NCBI GenBank assembly: GCA_012033015.1
Contig: JAAUPS010000002.1
Coordinates: 1-64,000, forward strand
Direction: 5' to 3'
Length of the DNA: 64,000 nucleotides
Source of the DNA: Phormidesmis sp. RL_2_1
Lineage (GTDB): Bacteria; Cyanobacteriota; Cyanobacteriia; Phormidesmidales; Phormidesmidaceae
Shown: in pieces, positions 18,190 through 25,354 of the stretch
Layout: each line of letters starts with the position of its first letter
Numbering within the stretch: the stretch's first letter is position 1
Made by a program: the position numbers and the translations under genes
The notes under the pieces: model-generated
What the model saw: only the letters and a program-made list of their open reading frames with translations
What the model was told of the DNA's origin: nothing
The model's database searches: none

Positions 18190-18360
18190 TTAGCTGACGT
18201 ACAAAGCCACTAACAACACTGAGCAAACGAGGAGCATGGCCAGACCGCCCTGAATAACATAGCGACGCTGTTGCTCAGGCGAAGGAAAAGTAGAAAAGTA
18301 TACCGGAGGCTCAGTAGCATAGTTATTGAGGCGACCGGTTTCGTCTGTAGTTGTGTACAT
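18190..18360 (-). CDS. psb34: Psb34-type photosystem II assembly protein
   Basis: This 56-residue protein has the N-terminal motif GRLNNYATEPPVYF, then SPEQQRRYVIQGG, then one transmembrane helix (about 37-55) ending LYVS. This is the layout of the Psb34 (ssl1498-like) family, which binds photosystem II assembly intermediates next to CP47 through its N-terminal arm. AGGGAG precedes the ATG by 8 nt. A 20-bp inverted repeat carrying two HLR1-like boxes lies 32-85 bp upstream. The gene leads a likely operon with the Psb35-like gene. Confidence 0.88.
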   Translation of the reverse strand: MYTTTDETGRLNNYATEPPVYFSTFPSPEQQRRYVIQGGLAMLLVCSVLLVALYVS

Positions 18361-18391
18361 AAGGTTGACTCCCTGTGTTTAGTGATGTTCC

Positions 18392-18445
18392 TTATGTCAA
18401 CTAATGTAACATATACATTCCTTTTTGTTACATTAGTTGACATAA
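18392..18445. promoter_or_regulatory. 20-bp perfect inverted repeat with HLR1-like boxes
   Basis: The arms at 18392-18411 and 18426-18445 are perfect complements around a 14-nt spacer. Each arm reads GTTACATTAGTTGACATA outward. This fits the RpaB target HLR1, (G/T)TTACA(T/A)(T/A)NN(G/T)TTACA(T/A)(T/A), with a single mismatch in the second half. RpaB binding is inferred from the match. Confidence 0.65.
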
Positions 18446-18465
18446 AATATTTTATGTCTTATAGA
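18437..18465 (+). promoter_or_regulatory. Consensus-like sigma-70 promoter on the plus strand
   Basis: TTGACA (18437-18442), a 17-bp spacer and TATAGA (18460-18465) face right, away from psb34. The -35 box lies inside the HLR1-like arm, the classical position for repression. No protein gene follows before the terminator at 18623. Confidence 0.6.
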
Positions 18466-18471
18466 AGCTCA

Positions 18472-18665
18472 TGCTATGAGTTGATAAAAGTCACTGGTAA
18501 AAAAGAATCAGATAGCGTCTGACGCATGAATATAGCGTTTGTCACTTGGCTTGAAATGCAGTACAACATGTGAGCTGAAACCATGACGTGACAGCGAGCC
18601 ATATGCAAGACATAGGCCAAAATCAAAAGGCCAGTCAGACAATACGTGTCTGACTGGCCTTTTGA
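18472..18665 (+). ncRNA. Candidate small RNA between promoter and terminator
   Basis: The predicted promoter at 18437-18465 and the strong hairpin ending at 18665 would define a transcript of about 190 nt with no credible reading frame. Part of it (from 18531) is a copy of the dispersed repeat beginning TATAGCGTTTGTCACTTGGC. I do not recognise a known RNA family. Existence is inferred only from the flanking signals. Confidence 0.35.
18623..18665. terminator. Strong bidirectional terminator
   Basis: A perfect 19-bp stem (18623-18641 with 18647-18665) has a 5-nt loop and T-rich flanks on both strands. It lies 73 nt after the leftward gene ending at 18738 and would also end the candidate RNA. 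Confidence 0.85.
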
Positions 18666-18737
18666 TATGCTCTTTTAAGGCTATGGTTTTTTAAGAGCGC
18701 TTGCATCTGATGCTGCTATTAGCGCGACTCAAGGCTG

Positions 18738-19109
18738 CTAAGGGGTAGCCTCTTCCAACGCTTCTTCAACCTTGGATTCTATTGTTGTTGCATTAGTGTC
18801 ATCGGGGCTAATCATGTTTTCTTTATTGGCTGCGCCCTGCACGCCATTGAGCCCTTCTTGAGAATTTTTCATCACACTACGGGCGTCGTTGGCATAATCA
18901 ATAGAGCCTGTGATAGCATCCTCAGATTTTTCTTGGATTGTGTCCATTTTTTCTAATCCTTCTGAAGGATTAGAATCGCTACCTCCTATGCCCCAGACAG
19001 CCAATGCAGGCGCTGAACTTGAAAAAATGACCAGGGCGCAGGTTGCTGCGATCGCCAAAGGACGCAATGCTGAAAATAGAGCGGATAGGTAACTGCGAAC
19101 GTGTTTCAT
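18738..19109 (-). CDS. Exported small protein of unknown function
   Basis: This 123-residue protein has a signal peptide (about 1-37, basic start, hydrophobic core, SAPALA cleavage-like end). The mature part is acidic and helical, rich in Glu, Asn and Ala (MDTIQEKSEDAI, EEALEEATP). No family was recognised. By size, composition and neighbourhood it looks like an exported stress protein comparable to the next gene at 19226-19681, which lies 116 nt upstream on the same strand. The two may be co-transcribed. Confidence 0.7.
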   Translation of the reverse strand: MKHVRSYLSALFSALRPLAIAATCALVIFSSSAPALAVWGIGGSDSNPSEGLEKMDTIQEKSEDAITGSIDYANDARSVMKNSQEGLNGVQGAANKENMISPDDTNATTIESKVEEALEEATP

Positions 19110-19225
19110 GAGGAATCCCTCCCAATAAAGTGAGTAAGTTGTTAAGCGGAAATAAGCGGAAATAAACTGTTACCGTTAGACGTGCTAATTCAAAAGCTGC
19201 TGTCTAATCTCTGAAGTGAAAGTCT

Positions 19226-19681
19226 CTAATTAAAAAAGTCTTTCACTGATTCAACGACGCTATTGGCCGCATCATCAGCATCGTCAGCAAGGTCAGCGCC
19301 AGCACCCTTTACTCGGCCTATATCACGCTTAGCCTTACCTTTGAGTTCATCTGCCCTACCTTCTAGTCGATCGCTAAAGCTATCTGCTTGGCCGCCCAAC
19401 GAATCATCTAGCTGACCTTTGACTTCACCGATGCTGCGTTTGATCTTGCCTACAGTGCCATCAACAGTACCTTCAAGCTGATCACTCGTTCCAGATCCTG
19501 CGACGCGGTCTAACTCAGCGGCTGCTCGCGAATTAATCACGCTTGCAGCACTGTCAGAGCCCATAGCCATTGCAACATTCATTGAGCTGCCAAACACGGC
19601 ACCTACCGCCATTAGTAGACAAGCCAGACGAACTGCCCATCGCTTCAGCAGAGCATAGTATCGATTAAAAACAACTATCAT
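19226..19681 (-). CDS. Exported CsbD-like stress protein
   Basis: This 151-residue protein has an N-terminal signal or anchor segment (about 15-40, ending NVAMAMG). An amphipathic Gly/Lys/Asp-rich mature region has repeated units such as GTVGKIKRSIGEVKGQ and GRADELKGKAKRDIGRVKG. These are CsbD-like or LEA-like repeats, which in other proteins are linked to stress protection. This copy appears to be sent to the periplasm or thylakoid lumen, unlike the cytoplasmic CsbD-like protein at 1019-1201. No catalytic motif is present. Confidence 0.75.
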   Translation of the reverse strand: MIVVFNRYYALLKRWAVRLACLLMAVGAVFGSSMNVAMAMGSDSAASVINSRAAAELDRVAGSGTSDQLEGTVDGTVGKIKRSIGEVKGQLDDSLGGQADSFSDRLEGRADELKGKAKRDIGRVKGAGADLADDADDAANSVVESVKDFFN

Positions 19682-19942
19682 GCGCTCTCTCCCTTATGTG
19701 AGTCGAACATCACTTGCGTGAATTACTTACTCATCAAAACGCTTTTGGGGGCTTATTCCCATCCATCTGATGGAATATTCAGCCATATCTTGTAAGACCT
19801 CAATCTATGCCAAAAGAAAGGAACACGGGCTATAGTATTCTCTCTGACGAGCGACTCAGATTAAAGGCCCATTCTCCTAAATTTAGTTACAGAAAGGCAG
19901 GATGCTGTCGAAACAGCAATCGCAATCGAATGGAGTTGGAGT

Positions 19943-20731
19943 ATGACTATAGAATTAAAAGAAGATTTAGCGTATATCTTGCTGAAAAAAGTGGGCGATC
20001 GCACCCAAACTGATGAACCCCTTACTTTCAGCGCCGAGTCAGCAGACTTTGCTGGTCGCCGTACAAATAATAATGAAATCCTCGCCCATCTGGATTATCT
20101 CAATCAGAAGGGCTACATCAAGGCCGATTTTGAAGGAGACGCCTACGCTGATAAAGGGCCTAATCCCCTTCCTGATGCGATTAGGCTACAAGCTCTCGAG
20201 CTAACGCCCAGCGGGCAGAGCCTGCTCCAAAAAATGAGCAACAACCCACCCCAAAAACTGGCATCAGGGCCTAGCACAGCAATTGCGACCAAAGACGCTG
20301 ACTTTTTGAACAAAGTTATGCTCAAAGGGCACATCGATAACATTTACGACGCACGGGACTTCACTGAAATTGTTTTTCGTACCATGCGTGATTTGATGAC
20401 AACGCCAGCGACAGATAAAGTAGCCAGTGAGCTGCATACCGCTGCATCTCACACCGATAAAAAGGCAGCCCAAGAAGAAATTGTTGATCTGTGGCAAGAT
20501 TCTAATCCGATTGTCCGCCTGCTGAGCAAAATTCGCCCTTCTCTCAATTTTGATGCCGACACATTTTTGTATCGAGTCGAAAAAGAAGGCGGTTTACCCA
20601 ACACCACAGGGCCAAACACCGTTGTTAAAGCCGTCTTTAGCGCTACCAAAGATGAACTCTCTGAGCAGCGGATCGCAGAGATTGCAGACTTTATGCCTGG
20701 TAAAATTCGTACCCTTTGGGAGGAAGCATAG
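19943..20731 (+). CDS. DUF2267-type protein with N-terminal winged-helix-like region
   Basis: This 262-residue protein has an N-terminal part (about 1-95) resembling a small winged-helix fold (FAGRRTNNNEILAHLDYLNQ, KGYIKADF, LELTPSGQSLL). The C-terminal part (about 115-262) has the features of DUF2267: a stretch of paired helices with YDARDFTEIVFRTMRDLM, then DADTFLYRVEKEGGL, then EQRIAEIADFMPGKIRTLW. DUF2267 has no known function. GGAG lies 7 nt before the ATG. The next small gene starts 5 nt after its stop codon, so they form an operon. Confidence 0.72.
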   Translation: MTIELKEDLAYILLKKVGDRTQTDEPLTFSAESADFAGRRTNNNEILAHLDYLNQKGYIKADFEGDAYADKGPNPLPDAIRLQALELTPSGQSLLQKMSNNPPQKLASGPSTAIATKDADFLNKVMLKGHIDNIYDARDFTEIVFRTMRDLMTTPATDKVASELHTAASHTDKKAAQEEIVDLWQDSNPIVRLLSKIRPSLNFDADTFLYRVEKEGGLPNTTGPNTVVKAVFSATKDELSEQRIAEIADFMPGKIRTLWEEA

Positions 20732-20736
20732 AAACA

Positions 20737-21018
20737 ATGAGCCATAATCCAACAGAGCCTAACGAGCCAGCGACTGAGCATATTAACCCTGGTGACAAAA
20801 AAGCTCCTGATTCAGCTTCTGTCGATGAAAAGAGTGAGAAAGTTGCAGTATCCTATGAGGATGTCTTAGGAAGCTCAGTAGAGGTACCAACCTATTTCAC
20901 AATAGAAGACGAAAACGGAGAAGAAAAAGCCCTTCACCATGTGGAAGATGCAGAAGAAATCTCTGATGTTATTCGCCAAGCCCGTGTAGACGACGACGGA
21001 GAGCGCACTTGGCATTAG
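20737..21018 (+). CDS. Small acidic protein in operon with DUF2267 gene
   Basis: This 93-residue acidic, hydrophilic protein was not recognised. Its first half is disordered (Pro, Glu, Asp, Lys). The second half contains VEVPTYFTIEDENGEEKAL and a charged helix. I chose the ATG at 20737 because GGAGG within the end of the previous gene lies about 15 nt before it; an upstream TTG is less likely. Tight coupling with the DUF2267 gene suggests a shared task. Confidence 0.65.
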   Translation: MSHNPTEPNEPATEHINPGDKKAPDSASVDEKSEKVAVSYEDVLGSSVEVPTYFTIEDENGEEKALHHVEDAEEISDVIRQARVDDDGERTWH

Positions 21019-21091
21019 CCTCCTAAGGTTAGATCATCCTGGCATTAGCATAATTATCAGCAGTGCCGATTTTCTATTAGGTCTTTAGATG

Positions 21092-21120
21092 AGTCCGCCG
21101 AACCGATTCGGCGGACTTTT
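21092..21120 (+). terminator. Intrinsic terminator of the DUF2267 operon
   Basis: An 11-bp perfect GC-rich stem (AGTCCGCCGAA and complement) with a 4-nt loop is followed by TTTT. Confidence 0.9.
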
Positions 21121-21133
21121 GCCTTAGTTTTGT

Positions 21134-21212
21134 CTTTTTTGTTAACTGTCTTTTTGGTTAACTGTCTTTTTTCTCAAGTATTTTTGGTTAACTGTCTTTT
21201 TGGTCAACTCTA
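21134..21212. repeat. Short tandem repeats of a 16-bp TTAACTGTC unit
   Basis: Four or five degenerate copies of TTTTGGTTAACTGTCT lie directly upstream of the MscS gene. They are long enough to open the reading frame artificially by 33 codons. Confidence 0.85.
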
Positions 21213-21228
21213 TACAAACACACGTTAT

Positions 21229-22164
21229 ATGAACGCAGTCTCTGCCACCATAACGCCGCAACTCATCGCCCAATTGCTCACAGAGCAAGGCGCAGCAATG
21301 AATTCCTTAATTCAAGAAGTTCAAGCTAGGCTCATCGATTTGGTCAGCCAAGGCGTCGTTGCCCTACCGGGCTTTGTCTTTGCAGTAATTATCTTATTGC
21401 TGACCCGCTCAGGTGCCAATTTAGTTCGCCGGGGCGTTCATAAGCTAGCAGGCAGAACGCTCAAAAGTCTTTCTTTGCAATCACTGTTGGTACAAACCAG
21501 CTATGCAACCACTTGGGTTGTGGGCATATTAATTGCTTGCATTGTGGCCTTTCCTGACTTGGGTGTTGGCGATCTGATCGCCCTATTAGGACTAGGTTCT
21601 GTTGCTATTGGCTTTGCCTTTCAAGACATTTTCAAAAACTTTTTATCTGGTATTCTTTTACTCCTCCAAGAGCCTTTTTCCCTTGGTGATCAAATTATTG
21701 TGGGTAACTTTGAAGGTACTGTCGAAGAAATTGCCCTACGCTCTACCCAAATTCGCACCTATCAAGGTGAACTTGTTGTCGTTCCTAACTCTATTGTTTT
21801 TACCAGTCCTGTCCAGGTGATGACTGGAAATCCTCAACGCAGAACTGACTTGGCCATTGGTGTTGATTACAACACACCGCTACCCCATGCCATAAAAACC
21901 TTGTTCGATGCCGCTAAAACGGTGGAAGAAGTCAGTCAGACACCAGCTATTGAGGTCGATATTGTGGGCTTTGGTGATAGCTCTATTGACTTGCTCGTGC
22001 GCTACTGGACTAACTCTGAGCAAAAGTGCGTACGCCGAATTAAAACGCAAATGATGGTAGCGCTAAAACAAGCTTGTGATCAGGCTAATATTTCTATCCC
22101 CTATCCTATCCGCACGGTTTACTATTTCGATCAAGAAAAGTATAGCGATAACCTCCTCAACTGA
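21229..22164 (+). CDS. MscS family mechanosensitive channel
   Basis: This 311-residue protein has hydrophobic segments at about 30-50, 75-95 and 105-130, followed by the family signature LLGLGSVAIGFAFQDIFKNF and LLLLQEPFSLGDQIIV of the pore-lining helix and beta domain. A mixed C-terminal domain (VRYWTNSEQ, AISIPYPIR-like NISIPYPIRTV) completes it. It should release solutes on membrane tension. The open frame extends upstream to 21130 through the tandem repeats; I chose the ATG at 21229, where family-like sequence begins. Confidence 0.88.
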   Translation: MNAVSATITPQLIAQLLTEQGAAMNSLIQEVQARLIDLVSQGVVALPGFVFAVIILLLTRSGANLVRRGVHKLAGRTLKSLSLQSLLVQTSYATTWVVGILIACIVAFPDLGVGDLIALLGLGSVAIGFAFQDIFKNFLSGILLLLQEPFSLGDQIIVGNFEGTVEEIALRSTQIRTYQGELVVVPNSIVFTSPVQVMTGNPQRRTDLAIGVDYNTPLPHAIKTLFDAAKTVEEVSQTPAIEVDIVGFGDSSIDLLVRYWTNSEQKCVRRIKTQMMVALKQACDQANISIPYPIRTVYYFDQEKYSDNLLN

Positions 22165-22194
22165 ATGAATTAAAGGTCATTCAATTCAAAACAT

Positions 22195-22274
22195 TGCGAT
22201 CTAGGTTGTGATCTAGATTGTGATCTAGAAATGTGCTGACAACAAATGTGCTGACAACAAATGTGCTGACAACG
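22195..22274. repeat. Two adjacent tandem arrays (3 x 12 bp and 3 x 15 bp)
   Basis: Three copies of TTGTGATCTAGA-type units (22195-22229) are followed by three copies of AATGTGCTGACAACA (22230-22274). Confidence 0.85.
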
Positions 22275-22443
22275 GTTACTGCTAGATTACAAGCTCGTCA
22301 TGGCAACTAGTTCACAATGGTCATAAACGACGCTGATGATAAGCCTATTGAAAGTCTATGAGGTTTCAGTTTTTGAAACCTCACAGGATTGAGTGCTGTA
22401 GATTGCCATACTGGTGACAACAAAACCCCTTGCATGGCCTAAT

Positions 22444-22550
22444 CTATAGCTTCTGTCGAGTTAGTTAGGACACTAGTTAGCGCCAGAAGCCTTGACTAGC
22501 AGCGGCTAACTCGACTGGCAAAGTAAGAATGCATCCTTACTTTGCGATAA
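22444..22550. repeat. Dispersed palindromic repeat element (family B)
   Basis: It begins TATAGCTTCTGTCGAGTTAG and ends GCATCCTTACTTTGCGATA. These are the same ends as the element at 35181-35365 and the reverse of 17033-17198. Confidence 0.75.
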
Positions 22551-22609
22551 CGGCCCAATCACCGATTAGCCTCCTGACTTACTCAATAGCTTTATTACTC
22601 AGAAGAAAC

Positions 22610-23511
22610 ATGATGAAACGTTTTTGGCTTTCACTTTTAACCGGCTCTGCCTTAGCGCTCGCTGGCCTGACAAGCTGTGGAGCAGCGCCCGATATGCTGC
22701 AAATGATGAAATGGCGGCGGTCATGGAACCGGCGGAAAATGGCGCGATCGCCTCCAATGCTGACCCCATGGCCCAAGAGATATCCGCCATCGGTACGACC
22801 CAATCTAGTGACAGCGCAAATCATAACTTGCCCCGACTGCAACTCATTAAGCGCGCGGATATGACGTTGAGCGTAGAGTCTGTTGAAGAAAGCCTTGAGC
22901 AAGTTCGTAAAATTGTACAAGCTCAGCAAGGAGATGTGCTAAGTCTCAATGATACGGGCGATCGCAATCGCCAGATCACCTTCCAACTCCGCGTCCCTCA
23001 AGCCAAGCTAGATGCCACCTTAGATGCATTGACCGCGCTGGGCACGGTGCAAAATCGCTCGATTTCCACTGAAGATGTCTCAACTCAACTCGTTGATCTG
23101 CAAGCGCGCCTCAGTAACGCCCGGAAATCTGAAGCAGCCCTGCAAGAGATTATGTCTCGCACCGGCAGTATTGCAGATGTGCTACAAGTATCTCGCGAGC
23201 TAAGCAATGTACGGCAAAGCATTGAACAGATGGCAGCAGCCCAAAAGAATTTACAAAATCAAGTGCAATATTCCACGATTGACTTGCGCTTAGCCAGTAC
23301 GGTCACCTCACCGCCCCAAAAACCTGCTTTTTCTCGCCAACTGGCTAACTCATGGGGCGATGCTACCCATTCTGTGGGTAATTTTACAACCGATTTGCTG
23401 CAGCTCGGGCTTTGGCTACTGGTATACAGCCCTTACCTTGCAGTCTTGCTCTGCGGGGCAGTCGTCTTACGCAAAGTTAGCCGCCGCCGCCCGAGTGAAT
23501 CCGAGCGCTGA
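22610..23511 (+). CDS. DUF4349 lipoprotein (frameshifted)
   Basis: The N-terminus is a lipoprotein signal (MMKRFWLSLL, lipobox LTSC), so the protein should be membrane-anchored at the periplasmic face. The main part has the DUF4349 pattern: a beta-rich segment with LIKRADMTLSVESVEE and QITFQLRVPQAKLDATLD, a coiled coil with LVDLQARLSNARKSE, then a YSTIDLRL segment and one C-terminal transmembrane helix with a basic end. The signal peptide and the rest lie in different frames. One base is missing between about 22684 and 22715, giving roughly 300 residues after repair. Its 3' end overlaps the convergent TPR gene by 79 bp. Confidence 0.8.
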
Positions 23512-24758
23512 GAATTGCGTTCTGCTGAGATCGGTTTTGCGTAGAAGGTTGAATGTGTCATCAGTGACGTGCCGCTCGTTGCCGTATCGCTACGGTATCG
23601 CTTGTTACGGTGTCGCTGGCACGGCTGCAGAGAGCACTTTGGTTTGCACCCCGCGCATCGCAGGATGGCCATGGCGCGGGGCATGTAGTTTTCAGGGTGG
23701 AGTGCGATCGCGCGCCTCAAATGCTCCACCGCAAAGTGCACATTATGGAGCAAAGCATAGCAGCGAGCCTGTCGGTAAAACGCAAAAGACTGATCAGGCT
23801 CAATCGAAAGCGACTTGTTATATGCCTCAATGGCTTGCTCATACTCACCGAGTTTTTCCAGCGTCCAAGCCAAGCTCAGCCAGCCTTTGTAGTCGTAAGC
23901 CTGACATTGCAAAGCCACCTTAAAGCTATCGTAAGCCGTATGATAATGGCCCATATTGATCAGGGCGAGCCCCCGATGTTGCCATGCCCTCGATACGGTA
24001 GGCTCTAAATCAATGGCAGCATCAAAGCAAGTCAACGCCTCTTCATACAGGCCCAATCGCTTCAATAAAAAGCCTTTATAAATCCAATTCAAAGCATCTT
24101 GAGGCGCTAGCTCAAGGGCTTTGTCAAAATGACGAATAGCAGCGGCATCTTTGTATTGATACATCAGCACTTGACCCAAGCTCGCCCACACCTTCGCAGC
24201 ATGAGAATTTAAGGTCAGCGCTTTCTGCAAGCTTTCTACCGCCTCATCTAACCGTTGCAGCTTGGTGAGCACCTTACCCCGCCCGTACCAAAGCTCGTAG
24301 GCATCCGTTCTGAAAGCCAGAGCTTGATCATAGCTTTCTAGCGCTTCGTGGTATTTGGCGAGGCGATATAGGTCTTTGCTTTTACCGTACATAGCTTTGA
24401 GGTAGCTTGGTGATAATACCAGTGCTGCGCGATAACTTCTTATAGCTTCACTATAGTATCCCAATCTATCTAAAACTGTGCCGTAGTTATACCAAATTCG
24501 AGGTTGATCAGATTTTATCTGGAGTGTACGGGCATATGCGCCAACAGCTTCACGATAGCGCCCTGCCTTTGCCAAGTAATAACTCAAATAGCTCCAAGCC
24601 ATAAAGCTATTGGGTACGGCCTCTAGCCTGTGCTGATAGCTTTGGATTTTGCGATCGCTTTGGCGATCATCTGCGCAATCGGTAGCGCAATCAGTCACGC
24701 AATCGGTAGCGCAAGCAGCAGCAGACGCATTCAAGCAACCAACAGAAAGATAAGACAT
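23433..24758 (-). CDS. TPR-repeat protein
   Basis: This 441-residue protein has about nine consecutive tetratricopeptide repeats (roughly 50-350, such as AWSYLSYYLAKAGRYREAVG, WYNYGTVLDRLGYYSEAI and WASLGQVLMYQYKDAAA). It should act in protein-protein contacts. The N-terminus has a Cys/Asp-rich 4-residue repeat (CATDCVTDCATD) created by a 4 x 12-bp DNA repeat (24673-24720). The last 70 residues after ENYMPRAMAI are basic and low-complexity, unlike TPR, and overlap the convergent gene. An undetected frame error there is possible. The frame extends to 24836; I chose the ATG at 24758. Confidence 0.8.
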   Translation of the reverse strand: MSYLSVGCLNASAAACATDCVTDCATDCADDRQSDRKIQSYQHRLEAVPNSFMAWSYLSYYLAKAGRYREAVGAYARTLQIKSDQPRIWYNYGTVLDRLGYYSEAIRSYRAALVLSPSYLKAMYGKSKDLYRLAKYHEALESYDQALAFRTDAYELWYGRGKVLTKLQRLDEAVESLQKALTLNSHAAKVWASLGQVLMYQYKDAAAIRHFDKALELAPQDALNWIYKGFLLKRLGLYEEALTCFDAAIDLEPTVSRAWQHRGLALINMGHYHTAYDSFKVALQCQAYDYKGWLSLAWTLEKLGEYEQAIEAYNKSLSIEPDQSFAFYRQARCYALLHNVHFAVEHLRRAIALHPENYMPRAMAILRCAGCKPKCSLQPCQRHRNKRYRSDTATSGTSLMTHSTFYAKPISAERNSQRSDSLGRRRLTLRKTTAPQSKTAR

Positions 24759-24828
24759 AACCGCAGCAAATTTGCCAATGCTGTAACAAGGATCAAAGCA
24801 GATCAAAAAATGCACCAAGAGGGTGGAA

Positions 24829-25332
24829 TTATCCACGTATAGCCATCACAACGCTGTCAATCAAACATGCCTACACTGATACTGATAGCTTTCGCCACTT
24901 GTAGCCTTCGCCACTTTACATAAGGCATAAGCCATCGCTAAACCGCTATAGGACGGCAGCAAAGTGGCACGCAACCGCGCGAATGTATCCGACGGTTACC
25001 ATAGATTGCCCGTTCTACCGGGGTGAACTGTGGTAAAAAGAACATCGGTCGCAATGAGTACCACTATCGTGATACTTGTACAATGCGCTAGGTCATAACG
25101 CTGGTAGAAGCCTGTGGAAAACTCTGTGGAAAACTCTGTGGAAATGTCAGTGTTTCTGCTGAAATTTTAGAAGTTTTATACTTTTTAAACAATTTGGTAA
25201 ACTTCAGGTATTTTCTTATAACCCGCTGCAGAGGCCAGTTTCAGCCATTAAGTGGAAATACCTAACTGTTCAAATCAAAACATTTTCCCAAAACCAGGAA
25301 GTTTTCCCCAGATTTTTTACAACTGTGGAAAA
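24829..25332. other. Cluster of DnaA-box-like sites, possible origin or DnaA-binding region
   Basis: Copies of TGTGGAAAA (reverse of the TTTTCCACA-type DnaA box) lie at 25113-25121, 25125-25133 and 25324-25332. TGTGGAAAT lies at 25137-25145, TGTGGTAAA near 25029 and TTATCCACG at 24829-24837. Three boxes are spaced exactly 12 bp apart. The stretch 25150-25325 is AT-rich. No gene lies here. No dnaA or dnaN is seen in the window, so oriC status is unproven. Confidence 0.5.
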
Positions 25333-25354
25333 GGGGCAAGTCATTATGCGATCG

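Larger units (their letters stand above)
22165..22609. other. Intergenic region composed largely of repeats
   Basis: No gene was recognised. It holds the tandem arrays at 22195-22274, a 10-bp hairpin at 22359-22383 and a family B dispersed repeat at 22444-22550. Confidence 0.6.

Noticed and set aside
19807-20013. Open frame of 68 codons upstream of the DUF2267 gene
   Set aside because: It overlaps the true gene, has no ribosome site and its composition is not protein-like.
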